A DNA stretch of 64,000 nt from Romanomermis culicivorax (taxonomy: Eukaryota; Nematoda; Enoplea; Mermithida; Mermithidae), in NCBI GenBank assembly GCA_963922205.1, contig CAWUHX010000073.1, positions 806,001-870,000 of the forward strand, written 5' to 3'. Shown one piece after another: positions 23,691 to 34,338 of this stretch; the first letter of the stretch is position 1, and each line of letters opens with the position of its first letter. Under the pieces are notes generated by a model, which was not told the origin of the DNA, made no database searches, and saw only the letters and a program-made list of their open reading frames with translations. The translations under genes were made by a program, and so were the position numbers.

Positions 23691-23958
23691 GTTTGAGATA
23701 AAGAATGTGTATGATTTGGAGCTGGCTGGAAGGCTAAAAAACAAACTTGGCCTATACTTTGTACATGGGGACGATGCCTATGTTTTGTGTGTGGCGGGAC
23801 GATTTTTACAACTAAGCCCCCCCCTATATACTACTTGCATCCATCTCTGGGGCATCTTCAGTAAGTTTCCCTCATGGCCAGTACCTGAGAGGAACTCGAG
23901 GGTGATATGGCCAAGGTTGGGGGCAGGGACAGCAAGCATAGGCTTTGAGGATGGTTAA
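23689..23958 (+). CDS. Unrecognised 89-residue open frame
   Basis: I do not recognise this protein. It starts right after the third palindrome and lies in the GC-richer block downstream of the Polinton polymerase. The first half (DLELAGRLKNKLGLYFVHGD) reads like a folded protein with alternating hydrophobic residues. The second half is proline-, tryptophan- and glycine-rich. The listed start is not a strong ATG context. It may be a fragment of a Polinton accessory gene or a chance frame. Confidence 0.2.
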   Translation: MFEIKNVYDLELAGRLKNKLGLYFVHGDDAYVLCVAGRFLQLSPPLYTTCIHLWGIFSKFPSWPVPERNSRVIWPRLGAGTASIGFEDG

Positions 23959-23959
23959 T

Positions 23960-24500
23960 CCTCAGGCATTTAGAGGTCAGGCAATGGCTGAACACCCTCA
24001 CAGAAACGTACCTCGAGGGGTTTATGGGGGATTCCTCAGGAAATCCTTGCCATGGCAGCTTTCAGTAGGGTAGATATGGAGATGGGGGACAACAATATTA
24101 ATGCATAGCTGCATAATCTTTGGCTGAAAAATCGTGATTTCCCACAAATTTCATTTCCAAAAAAATAAAATACAAAAGCACAAATAAAATACAAAATACA
24201 AAAAAATTTATTACATATCAACATATTGTTGATTTAAAATTTTCAATTTTTTCCCATTTCCCGTGCTCAAAACTTGGTTGGCTAAAATTTTTGTTTTTTG
24301 TCGTATTTCTTTTTGATTTAAGGGGCTGGAAAAATGAAGATGTGAAATTTTAAACTAGTCATTGTAAATTTATTGTGTAATCAAGTAAATTGAAAGTATA
24401 AATATGCAAAAAAAATTTTGATGTTTAGTCCCATATTTGACGAGGCAAGGTGACAAGCTGCGGACATTAGAGGAAAAGCTCCTGTGGTAACCCAGGGATA
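23960..24500. other. No gene seen
   Basis: A moderately GC-rich start that fades into AT-rich DNA. No domain or repeat beyond short A runs. Confidence 0.45.
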
Positions 24501-24501
24501 C

Positions 24502-24620
24502 AGACAATTCGCCACCAGTAATTCGCCCCCAGCAATTCGCCCCCATTGCAGTTCACCCCCAACAGGATTTGCCCCTGAGCAATTGGCTCCCCACAATTCT
24601 CCCACAGTAATTGGCCCTTA
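24502..24620 (+). repeat. Left arm of an inverted CAATTCGCCCCC-type array
   Basis: A degenerate short-unit array of the form (C)AATTCGCCCCC, with units of roughly 11-14 bases. The inner portion (TTGCAGTTCACCCCCAACAG through CCTGAGCAATTGG and CAGTAATTGGCCC) matches, unit for unit, the reverse complement of 26284-26420. Overlapping open frames are low-complexity shadows. Confidence 0.75.
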
Positions 24621-24954
24621 AATCACTGCTTTTTAATTCAAAAAAATTAATACTTAAATAATTCCACTAGGTTGTTAGCAGTTATGTAATAGCATTTCTA
24701 CACATCTATACACTACCTTTAGATTTTCTCCAGCCGAAATAGCATGTTTATTTATGAATTCTGCATGCAGAGTGCAAGTATTATGTACAAGAAGAAAAAG
24801 ATCTACAGTAGAGGTCTCCAAGGTCAGATTTTTTAGGTAGGGGTAAAGTTGAAAATTTGTGGGATAGTGTAGCTAAATGTCCACTAAACACCTCATTTTG
24901 TCATGGAATTAGGCAACTGGTGATCAATTTTTAGTACATTAGGCAGGGGTAATA

Positions 24955-25245
24955 CCCTCCTCATACCACACATGTAATTGAGGGGGGGGAAGTGCTATGG
25001 GGACCCTCCAGAAATCGTCAACCATATGGCTAGCCATTAGGCGACCGCCCCCCACGGATTTTCCAATCCAATGGCTAGCCATATGGTAGCGCTAGGGACC
25101 CCCATACTTTTGTTTGAAAAAATACTGAAAAATGTCAATTTTTGACAAAAAATGTCAATTTTTGAGGGCAAAATGGTAAACAATGTGAATTTCCTTGGTG
25201 CTTCGCGCCATGGATACATTTTTTTGGTCTTTTTAGTGAAAAATT
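24955..25245 (-). repeat. Dispersed repeat, copy B
   Basis: This is the inverted partner of the copy at 11990-12275. In this copy GACATTTTTTGTCAAAAATT and similar units occur twice, and an additional GCTAGCCATATGG unit appears twice (near 25022-25037 and 25069-25087). It sits inside the segment bracketed by the inverted arrays, so it may belong to the interior of that putative element. Confidence 0.65.
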
Positions 25246-25884
25246 ACTATTTCTTGATCGGACTTTTTTCGTGAAAAAATCGATTTTTTTTTCCTTGAGA
25301 GTCCCCGCCTCCTCTCCCAAAATTTTGCGAACTACTGGCCCCCATCCCCAAAAAAGTTGCCCAACCCTCCCCCAGAGCTTGGAGCTCCATTACATGTTAG
25401 CCTCCCTATGGGGTAGTCTGATCTACAGTAATGTTCCAAATAAATGTCCACGAATAACTTTTTTACATTTTCTCTGAATGTAAGATTTTTTACTGATGCG
25501 GTTAGTACTAAGTCAGTATAAGCATTTTTTACTCGTACAGTCAGCAATACAGGGTTTGAGCAGTAGTTCCCTAGAATTGAAGTGGCTGGTTGCTTTTCCA
25601 CTTGGAACAAAATGTGTGGCCGAGTTCAAAATGGAAGCTTGCAACTAAAAGTTTATCTGACTGAAAATAATCAATTTCGACCAAAAATTAGTGAAAAATG
25701 TCAACACTATGGCAATTTGCAAATTTATATTTTTTCAAGTTTGTAATGATGATGTCCCAATCCCCAGAAACCATGCCAAATTTTAGTCTAATGGCCTGAA
25801 TACCTGGGAGAATTAATGCAGAACTGTAATTTGTAACACAGATATCATGGGCAGAATTGCGAGTCATTTATGTTCTTTGATCTG

Positions 25885-26072
25885 CATTTGTTTTTTTATT
25901 TTTTTTTTATTCTTTTTTCGTTTAATTTTTTTATTGTATTCCTTTTTTTGTCTCTCATCTTTCTTGTTCAGTTTCTTCTATATTTTTTTGATAACCTTTT
26001 ACTCATTCTCCTTTCCTGACTTTTTCCTTTATAATTTTCTTCTGTTTTTTATATTTTTATTCTTTTTTGTTT
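25885..26072. repeat. T-rich low-complexity tract
   Basis: About 190 bases are mostly T with scattered A and C (polypyrimidine on the plus strand). A long open frame through it is composition-driven (Phe/Leu/Ile/Ser only) and not a gene. Confidence 0.8.
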
Positions 26073-26283
26073 TTGGTACACCGAAAAGTTTTCAAGAAAA
26101 AGATAGTGAAGAATATGATAGAGTCACTCGTAGAATAATTGTGATACTTTTTCATAATCTCAATTGCTCCCCATAGATCACGATAAAAAGTTACAAGAAA
26201 TAAAGCTGGAAAAAGAAAATTAGGAGATATATTACATAACATATCATGGAGTTGCTTTTAAATCTAAAACCAGGTAAGTATAG

Positions 26284-26420
26284 TACCAGGGGCCAATTAC
26301 TGGGGAGGAATTGCTCAGGGAGGAATTGTGTTGGGGCCGAATTGTCCGAGGGCGAACTGCAGTGGGGGCAAATTACCAGGGGCGAATTGTAGGGGATGAA
26401 TTGCTGGGGGGAATTGTCCT
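26284..26420 (-). repeat. Right arm of the inverted CAATTCGCCCCC-type array
   Basis: The reverse complement reads GGACAATTCCCCCCAGCAAT, ...CTGCAGTTCGCCCTCGGAC, ...CAACACAATTCCTCCCTGAG and CAGTAATTGGCCCCTGG, in the same unit order as the left arm. The two arms lie about 1.66 kb apart inner end to inner end, and together bracket 24502-26420. Confidence 0.75.
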
Positions 26421-26429
26421 AGAACCCAT

Positions 26430-28400
26430 AACCCAACCCCTACACTGGAAAAACCAAGTACATGGGAGAAGAGGAGCGGCAGCGCGTTAGATGTAGGGAG
26501 AAAAGGAATCGCAAAGTTGAGGCTCAACTATGTTGGAGACCATTCTGGTAGCCTGACAAGGAGTGCCCTGATGATTGGTTTGGTCAAAGTCCCTGTCACC
26601 TAAAGGATTTGCTAAGGGGCAGGATTGCAATTTGGAGGGACTCAGGCTGCAGAAAGGTTGTCATATCCCATCGGTTGGTTTTAAGGCCCGAGGTATGTCA
26701 GAGTTACTGTTGGTGCACATTTTCAATTTCTGGTGTCCCTGAGCAGGCAGTGGACTGGACAGAGCAAAAATTGGTGGAAAAGAAAGAACACATTTACATA
26801 GATTTGTGATGCTGTCAGAGAATCAATTCCTCTACCTTTGGTGCTCTATTTATTATTATTTTCATTCTCTAGAGTCCTTTGTTGATAAAGTAGGTTCACT
26901 TTTTATTAGGTAAACAAACCTTTCAAAACGGTTTGTGTCATACTAAAAACTGGATAAGAATGTTTTGCATAGACATTTTTTGTCAATGTTGGGCACTGTG
27001 CAATGGGATTTTTTATTATTATTGATAATTTGCTTGAAGAAGAAGACTGGTTGTGCTGCTAATTTTTTGGATTTATCCTGTTCCTTTTATTACCTGTGGT
27101 TTGCCTAATTGTGCACAGGCGCCATACTCCCGTGGAAGGAAAGTTTGGCCTCATTTTCTTTTGTGGATACAGTGAGTGTGTGTTTCCAGAGACAACTTGA
27201 TCTGTCCCTAAGTTCTTGGTTGGGGTTTACTAAAGAAGTTCGTGCAAGAATGAGTTGGAGTGGGACTTGGGTGAGAGACCCTAGCTACCTGTTACTCTGT
27301 GTACAGGTCCAGGAGGAGGTGTTAGCCAGGTTGCCGCATTTTTGTATTTGGTGCTTATTACTCACATTTTGTTACTGTTTCTTGTTTTTTCTCTAATAAT
27401 GATCTCCTTTTGTAATGCATCTTTAGCTAGATACCGTAGGCAGTTAGGTTCTCTGAGTATTCTTGCCAGGTTAGCATCAGGGGCTGTACCAGATTGGATC
27501 TCCCAAGAGCCACATCCAGGTAGCCAAGGGTATACATCAGCCACATTTATAACAATGTCACTGTCTCATATGTTTTTGGTTTATTTTTCATTCTTATTAG
27601 TCTTGGTATGAATTGGTGTCGCCTCTATCATTATTGTTTATATTTATTTTGTTATAATATTGACAACATCGTCCTGCATTCCCAATACAATTCTCAGATG
27701 GTAACTTGTGTTGTTTTGTGAGTGTAGAGGAAGGATTTCTAGGAGTTGGATTGGAGACTTGAGTAGGATCTCCTGAGTGTCAAGGTGTTCTGTCTTTGAT
27801 TTAGTGAAGTACTGGTGAAGGTATCAGAGAGTCTGTGTGAGAATATTTTGGTGTGTTTGTGTTTTGTTAGCATGTGGTCAGAACTGCTGCAACATCTGTT
27901 GTATAAATCTAAAGGTCAGTTACATCATCTCGACCCCACAGCAGCCTAACACATTAAAAAGTATGCACAGATACAAAAAGTGTACATATCAGACTGCATG
28001 CATATGTCTATTAGAATAGTGTGTTTATATTTTTTTTCCACTCATGTGTATTCTTTGTTGAAATACAATCTGTCGTTGTAAATAATATTTGAATTGATAA
28101 AAAGAAAAAGATTGAATTGAAAATTCTCTAAAAACTTTAGTCTCATTTGAGGTTTCATTCCTTCATTCTTAGAATTAAAATCTTAGTTGATTTAATAGTT
28201 GTTTTCTTAGAAAGTTCTGATATCCAAATCGCAATGTTTGTGAAATTTTCATCATCAAGCACTTGTGAAAAGCTTTGAAAATGTGAAAAAACTTGGATAT
28301 GGTTCATTTCTGGATTTTTTTCCCTAAACTCAATTGCGATATTGTGAAAAAATTTTATCAAGAGGCACATAATTCTCACAATAACGTTGTTGTGCAGTGA
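26430..28400. other. No assignable gene
   Basis: Two open frames on the plus strand (26609-26809 and 27109-27396) have normal-looking composition with several tryptophans and cysteines, but I cannot name a domain in either and no splice model links them. Local GC is somewhat higher than in the AT-rich flanks. Confidence 0.4.
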
Positions 28401-28436
28401 AATTTTATTCATCAGCAGTGTTTTTTTTTGTGCAGG

Positions 28437-28556
28437 ACAAAGATTTTTGGTCTCATACCAAGATTTTTTGATGATCTTTGTACAATGTACAAAGATTTTT
28501 GGTCTCATACAAAGATTTTTTGATGATCTTTGTACAAGGTACAAAGATTTTTTCAA
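28437..28556. repeat. 52-bp tandem repeat in the left end of the hAT element
   Basis: ACAAAGATTTTTGGTCTCAT starts at 28437 and 28489, and a partial unit starts at 28541, an exact 52-base period. Units also contain GATGATCTTTGTACAA. The minus-strand open frame across it (28155-28604) is repeat-driven and not a gene. Confidence 0.85.
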
Positions 28557-28594
28557 GAATTTTTTACTGATGATAAGGTAAAAACATAGTTTTG

Positions 28595-29199
28595 CAAGAA
28601 GCATACGGCGCTGTTTTGGAATTGGAGGATAGTGAAATTTATAAGGAATGGGAAGACTTGAAAGTAAGTCTAGTCTAGTCTATTCATATTTATTCATAAG
28701 TATATATTCTTTTTAATTTTAGTGCTTTTCTCTATTTCCACTGGCCGGCAAGCCAAACTGAAGAAGAATGGTGGAATGTCTGCTCTATATGTGCACACCA
28801 TACTGATACATATTCGAATTTGAGCAAATTGTGCTGTGTTTTGCTTTCCATGAATGTGCAAAATGCTGTTGTGGAATGTGGATTTAGGTAGGTTATGCAT
28901 ATTCAATGAATTTATTACTCAAAAGCTCATGATATCTTATGTAGCTGCGTTATTAATGTAATTCAATTCATTCTAGATTTTCAGTTTGGCTCATCGTATC
29001 AAAACCAAAGCTTGCGCCAGACCGCACGTCAAAGTACTTGATTCTTTAATGCATGTGAAGCTGGTCATGGTCTCTATAATATAGGGTTGCCAGCAAAAAA
29101 ATCCGTCGCAAAAAAACATCCCAGAATTTGCAAAATGATTCGGAAGAATCTGATTTGGATGACAAGCAAGCTTCTGAATTTTTGAATTGTCTGACTTGA
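28595..29199 (+). pseudogene. C-terminal remnant of a hAT transposase
   Basis: A likely exon ends at a GTAAGT donor near 28662 (LELEDSEIYKEWEDLK). A second exon (about 28722-28887) reads DTYSNLSKLCCVLLSMNVQN followed by AVVECGFR. That matches the dimerisation-region pattern 'leucine-rich helix, then A-x-V-E-x-G-F-S' of hAT transposases. It then meets a GT donor, and FSVWLIVSKPKL follows an AG near 28976. The tail (to about 29199) is acidic (NDSEESDLDDKQASEFLN). Stops and the lack of any N-terminal or catalytic region mark it as a relic. Confidence 0.55.
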
Positions 29200-29341
29200 A
29201 ATGCCATAAATTTTCACAGTTTAACCATGTTGATGGTGATGCTATTATTACACTGTACAAACAAAAAATCTTGAGTACAAAAATTTTTTTTCAATCTTTG
29301 TACACATACAAGGCTCATACAAAAAAAACACTGTTCATCAG

Positions 29342-32300
29342 CAATCATAAAAATTAATTTCTATTAAAGTTTAAAAATATGAGGCTTTTCAAAAGTCAAC
29401 ACAATGGAAACTGTGCATCAAAATTGTGATGAATGATGGAAACAATATGTTTTGTTTCAATTGATATTGCGTGTGACTTTGCAGCACACTGAAAAGTTTT
29501 TAAAGGTTACAAAATTCACTACTAGAAACCTGCATCAGGTATGTGCGATATTGTACAATTTCCCTTTGAAAACCCCCAGAGAATAAGTTAGTGAAATGAA
29601 ACTGAGAAATCGAAATTTTATAAGTTTTCAACGTTCACATTCATTATAGCATAAATCTACATTCATTACAACACCTCAATTAAATTTTATTCAACTGGTT
29701 CAAATAATTTTTCCCACAGAAAACTGTAAAAAATTTCCTATTCACACTTTGTTAGACTGACAAACATAACATTGGATCATATATTAGATCCCAAATATAG
29801 AAAGAATATTATTTATAAGCACTATAAAAGATTTCGCTGAAATGGTAGATACATAAGAGATTCTGTCTGCAGAAATGACTCTTGCCTATTTTCTAATTTA
29901 GGGCCTGTTTTTGAACAAATTTTCAACAAATATGGCAATCGAACCAGCATTTAACAACTCTCAGAAAACAATAAAATTGAATTTGCACTAACATGAAAAA
30001 CTTTAAACAAGTTTTATATGTGTTCCTGCTTCTACTGTGAAAAAATCAAGTGATGAATTTTTACATCATTGTTTCAAAATTAGGCAAAATAGTGAACGTA
30101 GTTTAACTGTCTGTTGATAATGAACAGGATCAATACGATCACACAAGACTCCAGTTTGAAGAGAAAGAAAATTTGCCAAACTTTGTACAGGGCCAGACAG
30201 TATTTGCATTGGAATCTAGCTTAGATAAGCTGAACTATGATTGATAAGCATACCATAGTGTCACCTGTGTTGGTAAATTTTTTGAACTATATTGGCCATC
30301 CCCATCCTTTGGGTAGTTTTATGAAATGAACTATAGTCTACTCATTTTCAAATGAGCCTCAGTTTCATCGCCTAACTGTTACATTCAACACAATAAAAAA
30401 GCTGTGCGCATTTGCATGCTGTTTTTCATTAGCATCAACATTTCTCTGCATACGAAGACTCATTTGGAGAAAACAGAATATAGATGAGCAAGGCTCAAAT
30501 TTCTCTGGAATAGTATCTCAATATCATACAGGTTAAAGAATGCTGCAGAACTATTTTCTGGTTTACTAATGTTTTTCTACTAATTTTTCACTTCCTTAGG
30601 TTGTTGGGGATGTGCTTGGGCCAGTAGCAATCCCACGTCTATGCAAAATTGGTGAATCGACAAAGTTAGGATTGCACCAAAAAGAGCAATGTTGGTCACT
30701 CTATCATTCTCATACTTTTGGTGTGTCCTGGGAGTCGCGTCTGTTTTCTGTTATATTGTTCTTTTACGCCCAGTAAAGGGGAGCGTCGACAGCCCAACAC
30801 ACAAATTTACATAATAATATTATTATTATTATTTATTAATTATTATTTTATTACTCGTGCATTAAGCGGAAGTGGGAGCCGCATTACACGGGAGCCAAAG
30901 CCAAGGTAAAGCCCCAGCTCCTTTGGACATTGATGTATTGAGTTCTGTTTATTTGTGTAAACCTTTAGGAGGCATCTGGGGAGACCCTGAGTGCCCTTCG
31001 ATTGCAAGAGTTAGAGTTTCCAGTTACTTATTAGTGACTGAAGGTTGTGTTTATTTCTGCTTAAGAACTGTTGCACTGAGTTTAGTTGATTACTAATAGG
31101 AAGCTCCTTTGTGTGACCTACAGTAGTCGATTGAGTACAAGTCAACAGGACTTGAGTTATATTGCTGACGTCTTTTGACATAAGCAGAGATATAAACATA
31201 ACAAGGTTAAGTACTTAAGCCTGTTTTCTATACAATGGTTGCAAATTCTAAAATGATAAGAAACAGATCATTTATACAATTTTTTTATTGCATAGTTTTT
31301 ACTCAAAAAACAGCAAGAGTAAGTTATAAAAGAAGGACAAATTTCCAGTCCCATCTGACAAATGTTCAAGCTAGAGAACTGTACTTGCTACCTGGCACTT
31401 AGGTTTACAAGCATTTGAGGAAAAAATAGAGCCAGGAGCCCACTTCAAAAATTTAGCCAGGCAGAATTCAAAATAGTGTTATAATATTTATGTGTCATGG
31501 CTGGCCTTGGTCTACTAAGGGACCAGGAATCGAGGTGATTAAGGTCAAAAATTTACATGGAATATTGATGAAATAGAGGTGCTCTTTTTGAATTGCATTT
31601 GTTTTAATATAAATAATTATTCAGTATGAACAAGGGGCAGAAAGAAGAAAGATCAAAAATGTGACACAAGAATAGGATTTAAGTTGGAATTATGATAGGC
31701 TACTGTTTCAAATAGTATGTTACACCCAATGGCTGATGATCTTCAGGCTGTGATGATCATCATCATCACATTTGAAGCATGAAGGACCAATCGAAAATAT
31801 TAATTTATGGAGTATATTGTTTTTAATCACACTTTAATAGATCACTCATGCATATAGCATATAATAACAACAAAAAATGGCCTAAGATATAAGACCTTGT
31901 AATATTTTCTTACAATGCGACCCCACACAAAATCATAGAGAAGTCAAAATCCTGCACAGCCCTCTTCTTGGTAACAAGCCCTCACTAGGGATAAACATCA
32001 CCACAATTGGGCTTCTTTTGAACAATTTTGATACTTATCAGTACATGCTTCTTGAAAATTCAACGTGCGTGGGCATGTATGAGAATGAAATAAAGAGAAA
32101 CGCATGGGCAAAAGCACATCACAAATGCTTTTGCTCAGGCATTTAGAATAAAAACGTGAGCATTCTATGTTGTTCCTTCTTATAGACAAAAGATTGACTT
32201 GCTTATCTAAAGAACCATTCATACTGTACTGTGATTAGAGCTTCACACTGTGTACCCCAATTACCTGGGTACCTGCATGTGAAATCCGGTAATTGGATAA

Positions 32301-32880
32301 TTGCTCAAAAAAAATTCCGGAATGCAAGTTGATTGTTATAGTAATATCACTGTTTTTTAATCATTCATCCATTACATGAAAATTGTTACATATAAATGAA
32401 AGGTTGTTCCTTTTTATCGCCGGTTCGTGTTTCTAGCTAAAAAAATTGGAAATGTGGAATCTCTTATTTCACCAGCAGTTAGTGCAAAGTTTTCTGGGCA
32501 GTTGAGGTGGGAAGGATGCATCTTGGTGCATTTTAAAGGAATATTTTGAAGTTCCTGCTGCTTTTAGAATCTAAATTTTTAGTTGCTTTTCCGATTATTA
32601 AATTTTAGTTGCATCCATTTAATATGACTTTGCTCAATGGGAAATGACCGGAATGACATGAAACTTTGATGTTTTATCCAGGGAATCAAAGTTAGATTCA
32701 ATTTCCAGTGTCATGATTCATGAATATGCAAAAAAAATTCTCGTTCTTCACACTGGCCTCAATGATACAGAAATTTCAGAAAAGACATGATTGCAAAACA
32801 ACACAAGTGTCTGGGATGCAACTGTGAATGAACTTTTTCCCAATTGATTTTTCCCAATCGACCTTCTCGTAACCAATCAA
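29342..32880. other. No assignable gene
   Basis: Mostly AT-rich unique-looking DNA. A slightly GC-richer patch at about 30690-30960 encloses a TTA/ATT microsatellite. Plus-strand frames around 30718-31096 and minus-strand frames around 31998-32222 carry no domain. A short plus-strand frame near 32400-32545 (FYRRFVFLAKKIGNVESLIS) looks protein-like but is unassigned. Confidence 0.45.
30810..30853. repeat. ATT/TTA microsatellite
   Basis: ATAATAATATTATTATTATT and continuing imperfect ATT repeats for about 44 bases. Confidence 0.9.
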
Positions 32881-32883
32881 CCA

Positions 32884-33271
32884 TCAAGTGGTATGCCCTT
32901 GTTTTTTGTAAAGCAAATAGTTTTGTGATGTCAACCATAAGGTTAGAGGTGAATGACTTCCTTGGCCTGATTGTAACACACAGTATGCCCCAGGTCTACA
33001 AACAATGTTAGGAACAAAAAGTTTTGCAATGATTGATGTGGTTAGGTCAGGGCTTGCAAACGCTTCAATGTATTTAGTAGAATAGTCAATAATGATTACA
33101 ATTAAACCATTACCTTTCTGGGTCATGATTAAAAGACGCATGCAGTCTACTCCAAATCTTTCAAAGGGACCACTTATGGGTTTTAAAGTTGCCTTCAGTT
33201 TATGCCAACTCGGTTTTTTGATCTTGCAAAGGTAACATGATTTACAGTATTCTTGGACATCTTTGTTAAGT
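32884..33271 (-). pseudogene. Ty3/gypsy integrase fragment
   Basis: The minus-strand frame begins with the C-x2-C half of the HHCC zinc-binding domain (EYCKSCYLCKIKKP). It continues through the linker (KATLKPISGPFERFGVDCMR) with the first catalytic-type Asp, then the signature TQKGNGLIVIIIDYSTKYIE. A later GQGSHSPLT segment stands where the second Asp ('S-D-x-G') should be and has lost it. The zinc-domain histidines and the C-terminal part with Glu are missing. No LTR or other pol domain is adjacent. Whether it came from the same family as the element at 9-12 kb cannot be told. Confidence 0.65.
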
Positions 33272-33299
33272 GTTTGGAAAATTCAATCTAATGAGATAT

Positions 33300-34285
33300 C
33301 CCAAAATCATACCGAATATATTTTCAGGCACTGAACAAATTTTACATTTAAATGTTTGTACTGATCTGACAGTGCATGCTCTGAAGTGGCTCAACAACTT
33401 AAAATATATTATTGAGCATTGTAAATAAGTGGTAAGAAATGTACTTTATTTCGTTTATTTTTGTTGAGTTCTATAAATTGTTGATTTTGTATTCTGGGTA
33501 AAATTTAATCCGACAGTTGAGTCACTAAAATTTTAAAAATATAGGTTAAAATTATATGATCTTTTAACTTCTCAAACTAACTTTATTAAGTTCGATGAAC
33601 ACAACATCTCCACCATGAATGCTAAATGCAGTTTTCGTTCGATGCAAGTACTAGAGACAAAAGTCTGGTGGAATTAACCTAACTTTTGCTGAAAAGAAAA
33701 TATAATTTTTGAAAAATATAATATAACTTTTGCTGAAAGAAAATATTCAGTAGCCTAATCACAACTTTTGTTGGAAAATGCTGAATAGGCTCAACTAATA
33801 TTTTGCAAGCATAGGCTTAGTGCAAGTGTTGCAAAAACAAATATTCAACAGGCATAATGAAACAATTGTTGCATCAAAATTATATAATAAAGTTTTGGTA
33901 GCAGTTCTAATGCAAGAAAATTGCAGTCATTCAACTTGGTTTTTTCAATGTACAATTCTGAACTCTCAGCATTTTTTCTTGCAGGATCTTACAGAATCTG
34001 CAATAATCTAGAGAAAAAACTTACATGAAGCAGGAATATCTTATAAGCAATTAATCAGATTTGACTAAGTTTTAGCATATACTATGATGGAATAAAAAGT
34101 CTTAATAAGATTTTATAGGACGAAAAAATATTACTCATAATTTTTGATTTGTTTATATATTTTTTCTGTTCCTTCATTTTATTTACTTTTACTTATCTTT
34201 CCATTTCTTGTTCTGCTTTTCTGATGTATTGATGTTTATTTTTTATAGCCTATATTTAACCTGCATTATCCTGTTTGCAACCGTC

Positions 34286-34338
<53 letters not shown>

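Larger units (their letters stand above)
28416..29333 (+). mobile_element. 918-bp hAT element with perfect 8-bp target duplication
   Basis: The left end reads CAGTGTTTTTTTTTG and the right end, reverse complemented, CAGTGTTTTTTTTGT. The element is flanked by exact 8-base copies of TTCATCAG (28408-28415 and 29334-29341), the hallmark length for hAT. The right end also keeps ACAAAGATT units in inverted orientation to the left-end array. The interior holds a short, spliced-looking remnant of a hAT transposase C-terminus, so this is an internally deleted copy. Confidence 0.85.

Noticed and set aside
24381-24605. Minus-strand frame with repeated GGEL/GAN residues, and 26315-26527 likewise
   Set aside because: Both are translations of the degenerate CAATTCGCCCCC arrays.
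25847-26176. 109-residue plus-strand frame with apparent membrane segments
   Set aside because: It lies entirely in a T-rich low-complexity tract; the hydrophobic residues come from the T runs (TTT, TTA, ATT codons).
28155-28604. 149-residue minus-strand frame, one of the longest in the region
   Set aside because: It overlaps the 52-bp tandem repeat and the left end of the hAT element; its repeated residues mirror the DNA repeat and no domain is present.
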